A stretch of DNA of 5,943 nucleotides from Pseudomonas sp. (lineage in GTDB: Bacteria; Pseudomonadota; Gammaproteobacteria; Pseudomonadales; Pseudomonadaceae). The stretch spans positions 1-5,943 of the forward strand of contig JAPLSD010000183.1 of assembly GCA_026398835.1 (NCBI GenBank). The letters run 5' to 3'. This document shows, in pieces, positions 5,837 to 5,943 of this stretch. The notes beneath the pieces are model-generated. The model was given only the letters and a program-made list of their open reading frames with translations. It was not told the origin of the DNA and searched no databases. Numbering within the stretch: the first letter of the stretch is position 1; the number at the start of each line of letters is the position of its first letter. The translations under genes were made by a program, and so were the position numbers.

Positions 5837-5943
5837 ATGGATATCAAGACTGCCCTGAGCCGTATCGTCGGCCACCTGGACCTGAGTACTGATGAGATGC
5901 GCGATGTCATGCGCGAGATCATGACCGGGCAATGCACTGACGC
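5837..5943 (+). CDS. trpD: Anthranilate phosphoribosyltransferase, 5' part
   Basis: TrpD transfers phosphoribosyl from PRPP to anthranilate, the step after anthranilate synthase. Only the first 35 codons are in the window, beginning [18 protein letters not shown] and continuing with [17 protein letters not shown]. This is the N-terminal helical domain of the family, which contacts the partner protomer; the catalytic GTGGD motif lies beyond the edge. The ribosome site AAGGA (5826-5830) overlaps the trpG stop codon and is 6 bases from the ATG, so the genes are tightly linked in one operon. trpC is expected next but is not seen. Confidence 0.95.
   Translation, partial: MDIKTALSRIVGHLDLSTDEMRDVMREIMTGQCTD

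Overview
The window looks like a chromosomal segment of a fluorescent or putida-type Pseudomonas. The reasons are the gene content and order (rpe-gph-trpE, an outward-facing GDSL esterase, then trpG-trpD), high-GC codon use, and an intergenic repeat starting TGTAGGAGCTGCC and ending GATCTTTTGATC, which is typical of this genus. No tools were used, so assignments rest on motifs and recalled family knowledge.

Layout: the 3' end of rpe (1-403) overlaps gph (400-1218) by ATGA. trpE (1289-2764) follows after 70 bp and ends at a strong bidirectional terminator (2776-2812). A REP-like repeat lies between that terminator and the 3' end of estA/estP (2915-4825, minus strand), an autotransporter esterase. 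A divergent control region (4826-4999) separates estA from a Trp-rich leader peptide (5000-5068). A structured 165-base leader RNA follows, then trpG (5234-5827) and the start of trpD (5837 to the window edge).

How it works together: TrpE and TrpG are the two subunits of anthranilate synthase (chorismate plus glutamine to anthranilate), and TrpD uses the anthranilate. The genes form two separate transcription units about 2.5 kb apart. Both units carry the same upstream cassette: a short reading frame ending Ala-Arg-Trp-Arg-Trp-Arg-Ala-stop, followed by a GC hairpin. This is the expected signature of two parallel tryptophan attenuators that keep the split subunits co-regulated.

The most striking point is that the trpE copy is not a free-standing leader. 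It is the in-frame 3' end of gph, so the last 22 codons of phosphoglycolate phosphatase double as the tryptophan-sensing leader of the next gene. Attenuation of trpE and trpGDC has been reported in P. putida. The embedding in gph, the shared GTG start context and the RNA folds described here are my reading of this sequence.
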